In this document: positions 35,083 to 47,225 of the stretch, in pieces | How the letters are laid out: each line of letters starts with the position of its first letter | Numbering within the stretch: the first letter of the stretch is position 1 | From: Marsupella aquatica | Taxonomy: Eukaryota > Marchantiophyta | Reading direction: 5' to 3' | NCBI GenBank assembly: GCA_973895155.1 | Contig: OZ316899.1 | Span: 1,240,001 to 1,304,000, forward strand | Length of the DNA: 64,000 nucleotides | The notes under the pieces: model-generated | Told to the model about the DNA's origin: nothing | Database searches by the model: none | What the model saw: only the letters and a program-made list of their open reading frames with translations | Position numbers and translations under genes: made by a program

Positions 35083-35704
35083 TACGACTTTGGCTCACCC
35101 TTAGCCCCCAAGGAGACACCACTCCCCTCATATATGCTTTTGGAGACTTGTCACCCCCGGACCTACTTTGGTCCCCAAATTTGGCCCCCCACCTAGACCC
35201 TAACCTGCATGTCTAGGCACGCCACCAATAGGCTATGCCCATAACTTTATAGTTAGGTTTCCGCCGGTGGAGTGTCTTAGCCAGTTGTGATTGGGCCAAT
35301 CCAGTGCTCATGCCTAGGCCCTCAGTACCCATCATCGCTTGGGGCCCCCAAGCGGCTAAACCTGGGTCGGCCGTAACTCATGCCCCAAGCGTCCGTTGTG
35401 CATGAAGTAAACTCCATTAGCCTTGGGCCCAAGAAGGGCTCTCACTCAAGCCCTCAAAACTCAAAGTCAGTCCGGGGTTCCAAACAGTCAACCCTAACTC
35501 CGGCCCTTTCCCATTACCCAACCAACCCTTAGCTAGTCTAAAGTCCTCTGAGTGTGTCACCAGTTTAGTGCCACACCCCATTGCCCACAAGTCTCCCCAT
35601 GCTAAGTCCTCCTCGGATGGCCGTTCCGGGCTTGGACCATAGGGGAGCTCGGCGTTGGATTCAGCGATGCTAGAGCTAAATGTTAAAGTAGTCAAGTTCC
35701 GCAA
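35083..35704 (-). repeat. Inverted gypsy-2 LTR 5' fragment
   Basis: Reverse complement of the first ~620 bp of the LTR, directly after the 3' LTR. More diverged than the others, so an older copy. The third inverted LTR piece in 8 kb. Confidence 0.8.
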
Positions 35705-36900
35705 CTCTGCTCTACTCGTAGCAAAGCGAGGCAAAAGGGGGAGAAAGGGGCATGTCTATGCCATTTTGAGGCTTTGAGGCAACTCGTGGTAGCTCGGGGC
35801 AAGTGGGCGTGATGCTTGCTTGCTAGGCGTGTGATCAGATTGCAAACTGTGAGTAGTTTTTGTGAGTAGTGTTTGACATAATTGGTCACCCATCTTTGCA
35901 CTATTTTGCCTACAATACGCTTAATTGACAGTTTCTAGGTTCTGCTGGTGTACAAATTGCCTTAGAGGATTTGAAGAAATATTTGGACGTTTTCCCCCAT
36001 ATATGCATCATTTTAGGTTGTGTTAGAACCAGTTTTGGGATTTCTAGAGGATGGTGGTGGATAGCGTTTCCATGAAGGTGACATTATCAAGTGCTGTGAG
36101 CACAATGAGCATGTCATAGACTACGAGCAGAGTAGCTACCATTGCGTTAGGATTGTGTGGTTTGTTCTATGGATTCAAGGGGCGCCACATTTGGTGGATT
36201 GTGTTGCCCTGATTTCCATTTTGCAGTTTCATTTTTGGTTGGAGGGTTGTCGCTAGACTTCTTGTGATTGGATCCCCTCCATCATTGTTTCTTGCTTGCG
36301 CGCCCATTGTTAGGGCTAACTCTGATTTCTGGAGTAGTTTCCTTCAGTGTGTTGCCGGTAGTGAGGTTAAAGTGATGACCAGTCAGACTATCTATGTATC
36401 TCTCATGGTGAGACTCGAGTGATGACCTGTAGACCCTGGAAGGCTTCTTGTGGTGATGACATGTTAGGTTGTCCATACCCATACCTAGTAGGGCTAGAGT
36501 AGCACAACAACATTGATGTTACTTGGTTGCCTACTCGTGGTGATTTAATTGGTGGTGGTGTTGTTTGTCATCACGTAGCAGCTTAGTGGTCCGATTGGGG
36601 ACCTTGGTGCAGACATTGGTGATTTTACACATAGTGGATTGAGGTATTGACTACCTTTTCCATTACCGTTGGTTGATGAGGAGGAGGAGGAGGGTGTTTT
36701 GGACACCAAGCTTCCATGTCATTGTCCAGTGTAGTAACTCCATTGATTTGGGACATGACAGGATGTATGGGGCAATGAAGGGCCCATGACGTTACTCAAG
36801 TGCAGTGGGTACCATTGAGTTGGAGGACTTCATTCAGGAGTTTAATACGTGGTGTGACACCGCCAGCACGACTGGTCATCAGTAATATGGCTTAATCCAT
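35705..36900. other. Unrecognised non-coding stretch
   Basis: No long open frame, no domain and no tandem structure beyond a short GAGGAGGAGGAGG run near 36680. Composition suggests old repeat sequence; nothing supported. Confidence 0.4.
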
Positions 36901-36929
36901 ATTCCGTACGTATGAAGTAGACGTAGGAG

Positions 36930-38057
36930 TTCGTAGTTATTAGCATAAAAACACTAAATTAGTTAGTCATGATGCTTAGGACAGGTTTAGTAATAATATA
37001 TGGGAGTTCACGCTTGGGCTAGTGGCACAGCACCCGACGTACCGCCGGATTAGGAGTGCGTTATGGCTGTCAGCCGTGGATCCGTATAACTGATCTGATA
37101 GCGACTCTCTAGTATGTCGGGACTCAGACCCTACGAGGGTATGCCTCGGGGCTGAGGAGCTTGGCCTATCACGAGCAGGAGGAGCTTATTGGTCGATGCA
37201 CTATGGGGGTATAAAAGGCAAGCCTTCCCCGCCTTTGCCTCACTTTCTCACTCCTTGTGCCAACTTTGAGCTATCTCCTTGTCTGCTCCACACTTAGCAA
37301 CTAGGCAACCTTAGATACCTCACCATATGTCTGGTCTATTTTGTCCAGTTCAACTGTCTAGTTTTGGTACCAATTTCTCACAATAGGAGGCCACCTTGCC
37401 ACTTCACTAGCTGAAACCAATCCGCAAAAGTAAAAAGTTGAGAAGCATTTTGAACGATGCACGTGTTTTCTTGGCCATTACCATTAGATCACCGATTTTG
37501 GGCTCCCATTCAAGAGCAAGTATTGTAAGGATGTAGAGATCTCTAAACTCTTCTTCCATGGAGACAAGTATATCGGCTTTAGAGAAGCCATCCTTGGCCT
37601 CCCCAACAAGGTCTTTAGGATCCCGGGGACCATAGACTTGCAACGACATCATTTTGACATTATATTTGTGGAGGCGCAAACGCTTGCCCAGCCAAGACCT
37701 ACGGCCTCAGTTTTGGCGTCCATTTCCATGGCACCTCCTCCAGCAACACCAACGGCTAACCTTCTCGGGCAAGGCCAGGCACAAACGCCACCCCGGGCAC
37801 CTTCAAGCCGCTCTCCACTACCGGTTGCACCACCCGCTTGGCTGCAATCTATGGTTAATGCAGTCAACCTGGGCTCAGAGGATGAGGAGGCCCCTCCCCT
37901 TGTCCGCAATCCATCGGGTACCCATCAATGCATGGTGGGTACCGCACCACCGTCCTAGCAAGCCCAAACCCAGGAGGCAGCCCTGGTAGACAACACGGTC
38001 AGGGTTGCAACCCCAGCGCTAGTATTAACGGCGGTAGCAATATCATCTCCATGAGAG
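36930..38057 (+). pseudogene. Copy A3: 5' region and N-terminal fragment of the A-type ORF
   Basis: The upstream part (ATTAGCATAAAAACAC near 36945) resembles the region upstream of A1. TATAAAAG at 37210 matches the A1 TATA box. Coding similarity to A1 begins near 37510 (FHGDKYIGFREAILGLP, then IPGTIDLQRHHFD) and continues through the Pro-rich linker to SMVNAVNLGSEDEEA (about 37850-37890). The frame then fades, and the copy is cut at about 38058 where a GGGTAT...GACAGG terminus begins. Several stops upstream of 37510 indicate decay. Confidence 0.65.
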
Positions 38058-38058
38058 A

Positions 38059-38160
38059 GGGAGGGTATAGCGACCGAGACAGGAAACAGTCAAACAGGAA
38101 ATACTTTTCCTATTTGCCTTATGCTATTACCAGGAAAAAACAGTTTGTACCAGGGAAAGA
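38059..38160 (+). repeat. Left-type terminal repeat GGGAGGGTATAGCG...GACAGGAAACAG
   Basis: Resembles, in reverse orientation, 58598-58707 (TATAACGACCGTGACAGGAA read on the minus strand). Also related to the termini at 49950 and 63296-63602. It sits at the boundary between A3 and the AT-rich region, so it may be a transposon end; its partner is not proven. Confidence 0.5.
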
Positions 38161-38436
38161 ACACACTATGAGGAGTTTAGAATTGTAAAATTTGGAGTTA
38201 GTCCATTGCGGTTAAGGAAGGATACCTTGTCATGAATCGCTGAACCACATAATAATTGAACCTCATATCCCAACACAGACAAGGGGGTGCATACATAAAA
38301 ATGTGAAGGAATGCGCACAAAAATGGTAGGTCCCACCACAATCGGCAACAAAATATATGAAAATAATACAAAATGAACGCAACACAAAACTTTATGGTAT
38401 TATATGGTCCAAAATAAAAGCGAACAATGTCTTGAC

Positions 38437-38560
38437 TAGCGCCTGGCGCTAGCTTACCGGTATTTAAGGAAATAAATAGTTGGCATTGACAACATCAAGC
38501 ACAACACGATGATATTTGACGGTGTAGCCTAAACGACAAAATTATCAGCGCCTAGCGCTA
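38437..38560. repeat. Palindrome pair downstream of the transposase gene
   Basis: TAGCGCCTGGCGCTA at 38437-38451 is a perfect 15-bp palindrome around a central T. CAGCGCCTAGCGCTA is at 38546-38560. Both are in the non-coding 3' flank. Confidence 0.85.
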
Positions 38561-38755
38561 ACAAAAACATGACGCGACATAAATAACACTATACCGTTGA
38601 CATACGACAAAATCAATATAACCGTTTGGACCGATAGGACAACCTAGATCATCATGATTCATGCTATAAACCATGAGCATTTTGCCTCTCCAATATGAGC
38701 CGAACCTCTCCAACAGTGAGAATTGGTTGGCTGGTCAATGTAGATTCCTTAATGT

Positions 38756-41700
38756 CTAGTTTGAAAATGGTAAGGAAAATCCAATACAAATGTTGCAAGG
38801 CATATATGGATGTTTTCGAGAATGTCGCTGGTAGAAATCCTCACAAGAGCAAGTGGGGAAAATGCAAATTTGAACAAAGTAACAATTCGGCGTCCGCATA
38901 TTTTTGTGCGTTTGCACCTTAAACTGCTTTCCCCATGCATTCCCAATCGCGACATCCCACTCTCCCTGAATGGACATCGTCTCTTTTTTTGCAGACACAA
39001 TTTTGTTCATGCGACCATGGGTAAGAGTTGACCGAGGAACCGTATTCCTCCCATTCCGGCTTCGGAGACAAACATTGGGTTCGAGAAGATTCACATTTTC
39101 TGGAAAGATATTGACATTGATTCGAAGATCAAAATCTGATGGGGGTCTAGTCGTACGTTCATTTCCACGGACTAGGGAGATTCCGTTCTCAAGAAGATAT
39201 TGCATCTCGTCTTCCAAAACATTTGTCCCTTTTAAAATGGGAAGAACATCAGGGAACGGGGGCAGGTTCAATACACCTCGACGCGGTCGGCTTCTGTAAC
39301 ATGTATTGTTTGGGAAAAAGCAAATCATTTCGGTTATGGGTTCCCCCTGAAAATGCATTGTCCTTTGACAACAATGCCGATAACACCATGTGGTGAGGGA
39401 AATCCAACTTTTTTCACACGATTGCAACACTCGTCTCTTTCAGAATTACGGGCAAGCAATCCGTTGCACTGAGGACTAGAGCCAAATTTTGAAGTTTGAC
39501 GTAATTGCCATGCAGTTGGAGCGACCTCGGTCTCACGGACAAGACATTCTTGTAACGGTTGCTGAAGCACAGAGGGAGCAGTCTGGGGAAGCCTTGTTGA
39601 ACGCGTTCGGTCTTGAGTAGGAGGGGTATTGAAATCGACATCTTCTCCACCGCCCGAAATGTCACTTCCAGACAGATTAACTACAGGAATAACTTGAGGC
39701 GTGGGTCTAGGGATAGCATCAAACGTCATGCGATTAAGATTCTTCCTTTTCATCGATCTAGTATTGGGCGAGGTGACAAGGATTTTATCATGCCTATGGG
39801 AGTCTTGTGGCGAGATATTCCCAGATGCATGTCCTTTCCTCTTCAAAGATTTGGTGACAACGTCTCCATTGAGAGGTGCTCGTCTCTCCAAGTCAAACTC
39901 GACAGCATTGGACAGTAGCATATTCATTGCATCTTCAAACAACTTGGGGGAGCCTGCCTGGTCCGCTGATCGGAAAGCGAGTTCCCAAATCGTGGGACCT
40001 TTTCCTCTATGCAACCCTTTCTGATACGCAGTGTAAGCAGCAACCTGAGAAATAGCTTGAGTTTGGTCCATTTCACATGCCTCAAAGAGCCCAACCTTTT
40101 TCTTCATTACCCATGCTTTCATACCTGCGTGCACGGACTCTGATCCTATACAATTAGGAATCTTAGCCCCTTCTTTGACACTCTTGTTCTGCAATTACAT
40201 AGAATAAATTCCCTGTTACGCAACCAAAAAAACACTAGCGTTGGGCGCTAGAGAAGTGGAGTCGGTACCTAGAAGTAAAAATTGGCAATGTAGATTAAGG
40301 GACAACTTATTGTGTCCTATTTGTGTCATCTGACAGTTTGTGTAAATAATAGCGTCAGGCGCTAGTATTAAAGGATGCTATGGTATTGTAATATTTGAAG
40401 TTTACACTATCGATACAATCATTCTGTAATGAGAATATAGCACAGAAATACTTAAAGAGTGGAAAGGAAAGTAAAACAACTTACCAAACGAATAAAATTT
40501 CCCCATTGCCTCCACCTGACGACCCACCATGAAATCCAACTCTGAAGCATCCAGAGCTTCCCGAGGACACAGTTACCCGACTGCCACCACAAATCAATCT
40601 CCCTTGAAAGTCTGTAAGCCTCTACAAACGTGGGGGCATTTCGCATCTTATCCCAAAGCACGCGATGCTCTGCTTGACTCTCTTCAATCACTCCTTCAAC
40701 TGAATGGCGATGGAAGGCTTGGTAGAAATGGAATGCGTCAGTTCGCTCACGCTCTGGGTTTGGATGCCCTCCAAAAAAGACGTTTCGGACTGCCAGCCAT
40801 CCAGCTTGAGCATTGTCCGCCATGAATCCATGAATGATCGGATTTTCTAATCCATTATCCTTGGACACCTCAATCATTAGTCTCCAAGCCTTCTCAAACA
40901 ACTTTGTATCCTCTACTTTTAGTTCGTAGGTAAATAAGGTACACAGAGCGTGATAGTTGTCATCGTAAATATGCGCGCTAAAAGTAACCCAGTCTTTTGT
41001 GAGTCGTTTCATCACATCAAAACTTACCCAAGCACCTTCGAGACTTCCACTAGGTTGCATTTGTCTCAAAAGATTGACGCCTGATCCATGGCCGATCAAA
41101 GTCATCTTGAATATGTGAGGACGGTCATCTTGAGATCCTTGACCTGGTAGGAGGTACCTTTGGAGGAAAGGCATGTTGATATTTCTTTGATACCGAACAA
41201 GAAAATCTATTTCACCTTGACCTTTCTGGTCCTGTCTAACACTACAAAAAAGGGACGCAAACTTTTGGGGTGTGGAAACTACCATGAGCGACTCAAATAT
41301 CTTTGTTTCTTCAATATCTTCAATATCTTCCATACTTTCACACAAGGACTTTACAAAGGACCCTGTCGCAACATTTTTTACACCAACAGGGGTGAAAATT
41401 GGATTTCCTTCCAATTTCTTTTTGATAACCTCCTCAACAATCTTCTCTGCACTTTGAGAAAACACCTTTCTTGAAGGATGGTTGTGTATCCCCATATGAA
41501 TCCCCAAGCGTGACATATGAGTAACGGTTTCTGAGTCAACTAGAACCTGAGGGTACATGTAAAATAAATGTGCTGGACAAGATTGGACACAAAATGGAAC
41601 TTGATCACAAAAGTGGCAAACTACTCCACCTTCGTCAATGAGTGAACCAACATGATGTTGCCCGCCCAGTTTGGGGGTTCCAGCCCAGGCCTTTTGGTTC

Positions 41701-42486
41701 CTCCTTTTCTTCCGCCAAAAATAGTCGCAAGTATTATTCCTACCTCAATGGAACCAGTGCACGTTACTTTACCAAATTCCCAATATTTCTTGGGATGAAC
41801 ATTAGCTGATGTAGGAAATATTCTGGTCCAGATCTAGCAATCCTTCAACCGGTCCATGTCGCGTAGACGTGACCCCTTTGAAAGAGCTCCCGTCACAGGA
41901 GGCAACTCAAATACAATATTTCCATTGTATTTCTTTGGCAAGACTTGTTCATGGCGAAAGTCCCCAGCCGCGATGAACCTTGAGATTTCACTGGAACCAG
42001 TTGACTTGAGAATGGTATCCATTGCACTTCTTCGATACACAATGGAATTCTTGGGAACAACAGTTGTAACCTCCTGTTTAACAGGGGTAACCTCCTATTT
42101 AACAACTGTGTGAGGGGGTTTAGCACTAGACTCAGGCAAACCAGAAGGTCCATCATCGTCGCTATCTAAAAGCAAGACAACATCAACAAAGGGTTTGGAT
42201 GAAGATGGGAGATCGGATGCTACTGGTTTTTGAATGACAATAGAATACCAAATTCTTGCATTCAGGTGCCAAAAACGAATCCCGTCATCAACATCAAAAG
42301 AAGCAATGAAATTAGACGCTTCATCTCCATTTCCCTCCTCCAAATGTCCTCAATGTTGTTCAAATCCAAACCAAAGCGCCCACAGAGATAATTCTCACTA
42401 ACTTGCTTGTAAACGTCATTGGCCGACAATGGAATGGATACAAGGTCACCAATAGACGGACGCGTCAGAATGATTGACCTTGACAT
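38756..42486 (-). pseudogene. MULE-like transposase with C-terminal SWIM-type zinc finger, intron-containing
   Basis: A DDE transposase would cut and join transposon ends. The start is ATG 42486 (MSRSIILTRPSIGD), with a one-base frame change near 42340. A Cys-rich block at about 41640-41540 (CHFCDQVPFCVQSCPAH) leads into IHMGIHNHPSRK. The RNase H-like core (about 41150-40600) has VSFDVMKRL, HIYDDNYHALCTLF, VEDTKLFEKAW and GFMADNAQAGW, where DDE Asp residues are expected. The next exon is separated by a GT-AG intron at 40189-40484 (GTAAGTTG...ATTGCAG). It holds a low-complexity linker and, after a frame change near 39340, a SWIM-like end (CSCEDF...YMPC) that lacks the final His. Both frame changes suggest decay. 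The family resembles multi-copy MULE-like proteins of non-seed streptophytes (recall, not searched). Confidence 0.68.
40236..40364. repeat. Two palindromes inside the transposase intron
   Basis: TAGCGTTGGGCGCTA at 40236-40250 and TAGCGTCAGGCGCTA at 40350-40364, both within the 296-nt intron 40189-40484. Confidence 0.85.
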
Positions 42487-43424
42487 TGCAAGATCAGCCA
42501 GCCCAATTCACGATAATGAATGACGTCTTCAAACGTACACAATGGTATTCATAGTGAATAATCCGTTTGTCAGAGCCGTTAGAATACGACAGAATCACTA
42601 CCGGGCGAAAGCACATCTGAGACAATAAATGTTTTTTGTCGTTATGTCAACGACATTTACACTAATGACCCTAAGATGTCCCTTTCCAAACAACATCATT
42701 ATGTATATAAAATTACTGTAATTGAGTAGCGCCTGGCGCTACTCAAACATCCTCACTCCAACATGGACTGAAAATGTTTAGGGCCAGGCGCTACTCAAAC
42801 CCACACCCTAAATTGTGGTATAAAACTACAATATTTTACCTGGGGTTTCAGGATAAATCCTAAATGTTTGTATATATTTTACAAATATTATCAAAATATT
42901 GCCAAAATGGGGAGATTTAATATTAGTGTTGGGCGCTAATCTGAAATGGTAATCATGACATCCATTTAAGGACAAATATTCAAAAATATGTATTCATTTT
43001 GTTTTTTATTTTCTACTTCAAAGTCAAATCTGTCTTGACTTAGGAGAAATTAGGGTTTAAATAGTGAGAGTTTTTGGTAGCGCCAGGCGCTACTATTGAC
43101 CAATATGAGATTTCACCTATGAATATAGATTAAAATTTCCAAATTATTTATGTAATGGTCATATTCAACGGTAACGTTAGGTCGCGTAACGTTGAAGATA
43201 TGCCAACGGTATTCCAACAACTAATCCAAAGTTGACAAGTGGTGCTCAGGAGAATGTTTTACATAGATATCAATGTAGCGAGGGGATAGTTTAGAGATGA
43301 TACTCTCTCCACCTTCCTTGTTCGTTGTATTTAGGTTCCGTTTCAGAGGTTATTTGAGCAAGAATTCTCTAGAAGAAGTACGGTATGAATGAGGTACTCA
43401 TCACGATCGTGAAGCACTTTGTGT
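42487..43424. promoter_or_regulatory. Divergent intergenic region with four palindromes
   Basis: AT-rich spacer between the divergent transposase and ParB-methyltransferase-like genes. Palindrome family members: TAGCGCCTGGCGCTA (42727), TAGGGCCAGGCGCTA (42779), TAGTGTTGGGCGCTA (42924), TAGCGCCAGGCGCTA (43078). It presumably holds both promoters; no convincing TATA box was chosen. Confidence 0.6.
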
Positions 43425-44237
43425 ATGCAAAACATGGACCCTCTCCCCACCACCTCACATGGGTATACTGCTAACGGGCAGAGAGAGCAAATCCATTCCC
43501 AGACGTCGGAGTGCTCATTTTCTGGATCTATTTACAGTCATCGAGTGACACGGTCTACAGCATCCCAAGCTCCCAAAACAATCGCGGTTGTCACATTTCC
43601 AAAGAGCAGGAGAGCAAAGATGGACGATCTCGACACATACGCTGTGGAAGATCAAGGAGAAATGTCGCTGACAATGTCCGATGTTATCTTGAAGCACGTT
43701 GTGTTGTTTGGCAAGGATTTTTGAGGGCACGACAAAGACTCACCAAGGATTCCAATGTGCCGCTTGGTTCACATGGAAGTTGTCCGCACCTTACAGAAGG
43801 GAAGTCCTTCAATTGAAAAGTTGAAGGACTCTTTTCGTAGCATAGGATATAACTCAAAAATTGGAATGTTGTTTTATGTCCAGCCGGCAGATTCGAATGG
43901 GAATGTCCAGACGTGTACTCCGGAAATTTGAACGACCTAGGACCTGATGTGGGTGGCCAAGAATGAGAAGTTTGAAGCTGAATGTGCGGCCGATCCAAAC
44001 TTCAGGGTGTTACAGGATAAGATGTTTTACGTTTTTGACGGTAACCATCGACTTTACGCATGGTCGATGGTTACGAAAGAAAATCTCGATGATATCAAGT
44101 ATCACCCGCAAGTGCAATGTACTATTTTCAAGGGTGAAAAGGGATCTTTGATTGAGATTGAGGCGGCTATGCATACTGTGAACCAGTAAGTCTCTCTTTG
44201 AATTTCAATGTCTCTTGTTCATAGTATGCTTTTTTAC

Positions 44238-44252
44238 TAGCGCCTGGCGCTA
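44238..44252. repeat. Perfect palindrome in intron 44186-44275
   Basis: TAGCGCCTGGCGCTA in a 90-nt intron, 24 nt before the 3' splice site. Confidence 0.9.
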
Positions 44253-45597
44253 TTGACTGACAAATTCTTCTATAGGCTTGGACAGGCCATGGTGGAACCT
44301 TCCTGGATACTTGATGCCGACCAAATTAAGAGGATTTTGTCCAACAATCTAGAATACTATAAGTCAATCATCGATGCAGAAGACTCGAAAAGGATCGTGG
44401 TATACCAAGAAAATGCCTCAAGAAGCACTTATGTATATCTTATGCGAGAATAAGATTAAATCCTATTCTCGTCAATTCAAGATGGACCTGGAGTCGGCTA
44501 CCGCTCAAGGAAATCCTTGGTCTCAAGAAGAGACGTCCAAATGACATGCGGTCATGATGAAAGAAGCAACGAAGGATTGGGCGATCAAGGTCTCAAAGAT
44601 CACTCCCTTGTTGAGTCCAGAGTTTGAAGACTTCATGACAACTTGAGCTGAGATGTACCCGATGACAGAGGTGAACAAACGTGAGAAGAAACCAGATGTG
44701 GTTGTCTGTACCATGGACCGTGCCAGGTTATTTACAGCAGTCTCCGCCCTCAACCCCAAATTGAGGAGCACTTTGTTAGTAGCGCATTGCACGCCAGAGC
44801 TCAGGAAGGAGTTCTTTCATCCGCAAAGCGTTAGCGATGACCTTGTGAAGCAGTGGTGCCACACATGGCAAACTTGGAATAGCGTGGAGGGAATTGCCAT
44901 TGGTATGCTGCAGACTGCCCTCCAGCAGATCAGTGAAATAATTCATTCCAACCGATTGGAGGAATGGAAGTGTGAGTCTTATGACTCACTCGTTGAAATA
45001 GTGTGCAATGATTTCAAAAAATTTGGGGATGCAGTGAAAGGTAAAGTTTTCAATACGATGTGGATGTCCAAGTACCCGGACAAGGAAGACTACACACTCA
45101 AGAATCAAAAGCGAGCGAAACGATATGTCTATTATTTCTTCATGCACATGGAGATTGTGAAGCCTGACTATTGCTTTCCAAAATTGGGTCATTTGCGTAG
45201 ACGGAGACGTTTTGGCCGAACTGTATTTGATGTATCCCGCTGAGGGAATCCTTCCGCCGAGGAAATTGTCAGAGTGGGAGAGAATTCATTGCCCCTGGTA
45301 TCTTGACACCAACAGATGGGATTCTCCTTTTGATGACACTGAGAAGGACGCTTTCCATAAGCTGTCCAAATCCCAAGTTCCGAGACAATTTGTCTCCAAC
45401 ATGAAGCAAGGAATTGAGGGAGACATCAACGTGTCGACAACTGAGTTGCAAAAAAAATGCAAAACCGTTGTGGTTCATGTTGATCAAAGCCAAAAACCAA
45501 GAGCCAAAGCCAAGGCAGATGCCCCCGTGGCAAGTGCTAGTGCCAAGTCTAGGAAAAAATGTAAGCTACACCTCCTTCTTTCGACTTCCTTCTTTGG

Positions 45598-45683
45598 TAG
45601 CGCCTGGTGCTATTATGTGTCATGAGTTTAATATGTTTTATTTCCCAAAATTAATGTTGGTGTTTGGCCAGCGCCTGGAGCTA
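45598..45683. repeat. Two palindromes in intron 45561-45717
   Basis: TAGCGCCTGGTGCTA at 45598 and CAGCGCCTGGAGCTA at 45669, in a 157-nt intron. Confidence 0.85.
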
Positions 45684-46450
45684 ACACTCTTTATGTGCTT
45701 GACACTATTTTTGGTAGGTGGGAAAAAATCTGATGCCACCACAGATGACACAAAAGTAGATGCAACACCAGAAGTCTCTGAGGCCAACACTGGTGCCAAT
45801 CCAGACCCCATCACCCCCGTTGAGAAGGGGAAGGTTATAGTTCCTGTGGATGCTACAAGCACGACGGAGAAGAAGAAAAGGACCATCGATGCCTTGGAAT
45901 CGTCACGAGATAATGCTTATGGGGCCGATATCCAACGGGATGTGGGGAATTTCAAGACCAAACTTGGAAGACACTATATGGTCGAATCAAGCTTGGCAGA
46001 ATTCATTGATAGTGCATTTAGTAAGGAAGAGAAGCCAGATTGGGTTGCAGACGCTGAGAAGTGGGGTAAGGATTTGATCAAGTCGGGGTGTAGAGATAAA
46101 GGAGTCATAAGAGGTGGGAAGGAATGATCATTTGGGGTGAATGTGGGTTTCATCTATCTCCCAACTGGTTTGAAACCCACAATTGTTGACCGTCGGGTCC
46201 CAAAATGGAATATAACAGATCACACAGCAACCGCATCGTTTTTTCGGGCGATGGATCCTTTCCTTTCGGATGATGGCATGCTCGCCATCTTATACTTGGA
46301 TGACCACGATCAGATTTCCCAGGTCATTTCAGCATGTCAGCAATCCAAGAAGTTCATGTGCATCAATATGCACAATGTTTTCATGTCTGTCCCAATGTAC
46401 AGATCCAAGACAGATGTCCAGGTAAATGTTCTCTCTGCGTATAGCTATAC

Positions 46451-46465
46451 TAGCGCCCGACGCTA
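46451..46465. repeat. Palindrome in intron 46422-46540
   Basis: TAGCGCCCGACGCTA in a 119-nt intron. Confidence 0.85.
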
Positions 46466-47225
46466 ATATTTATTTATTAGGAGGTCTTCTCGCATGACTA
46501 AGAGATTTTTAAAATCTAGTTGGTTTGTCTACTTTTGCAGGTCTTCACTCTTAGACTAGATATATTTTGTCAAGTTTCTTTTAAGGGAAAGGTCCCAAAG
46601 GATCCAAGGTTCAAGCCGTTGTCTAGCGCTGAAGATCCTTCAATCTCAAACCTTATTGGGCTACAATCTTTGAAGGAAGATCATTGTCCTGAACTCCATT
46701 TTACTGGGAATGCCCGACCACCGGTTGGTTTTATGCAAACTGTCCTTGAACTCTTTACGATACCTAAGGATATTGTAATTGATTGGACCGTCGGCTCAGG
46801 TAGTACATTCATTGTTGGGGATTACTCGGACCGTTTTGTCATCCGGTTAGAAAATCGTCGGGAGTTTGTTGAGACCGCTTCGAGGATTTTTCTGGACCTC
46901 ATTTCTCCCAAACCTTTGGAGACACAACCTCCCCCTCCTCAAATAACTAGACGAAAAAAGAAAGATAGACTTAGATCTGTCCTCAACTTTGATTTGGACG
47001 AAGATGATGGGACTCCAAAAGATGATAGTTCTGAGGATGTCAATGACGGTGGGAAAGAGGAAACCCGACATGAAGGGTCAACGGAGGATAGCGAAGAGTC
47101 TTCCGAGTAATTTTTGTCTCTTGTAAGCTCCTTTATCCTTTCAATTGTTGGCTAACCTTCAATTCCACCGGTTCTATCGATTAAGTACTTACTTCCTCTT
47201 TCTCTTCCGTTTCTCTTTTGAGCAG

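Larger units (their letters stand above)
43425..47103 (+). pseudogene. ParB/sulfiredoxin-like domain fused to N4/N6 DNA-methyltransferase-like domain, four or more exons, decayed
   Basis: Start taken at ATG 43425. The ParB-like part (about 43740-44185) has an SIEKLKDSFRSIGYN helix, as in ParB N-domains, and the signature FYVFDGNHRLYAW. A helical middle region of unknown role follows (44280-45240). The C-terminal part (about 46125-47000) has GFMQTVLELFTIPKDIVIDW followed by TVGSGST, as in motif I of beta-class N4/N6 methyltransferases. At the DPPY catalytic position I see only YLPTG, so catalysis is doubtful. GT-AG introns: 44186-44275, 45561-45717, 46422-46540; all keep frame. In-frame TGA at 43722, 43929, 44542, 44644 and 46125, TAG at 43938, and frame changes near 44450 and 45200 indicate decay. 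The acidic tail ends at TAA 47108. ParB-methylase fusions are known in phages and bacteria; their presence here in intron-split form is unusual. Confidence 0.6.

Noticed and set aside
43740-47103. Bacterial contamination as the source of the ParB-methyltransferase gene
   Set aside because: Frame-preserving GT-AG introns, AT-rich eukaryotic-style flanks and neighbouring plant transposons on both sides make contamination unlikely.
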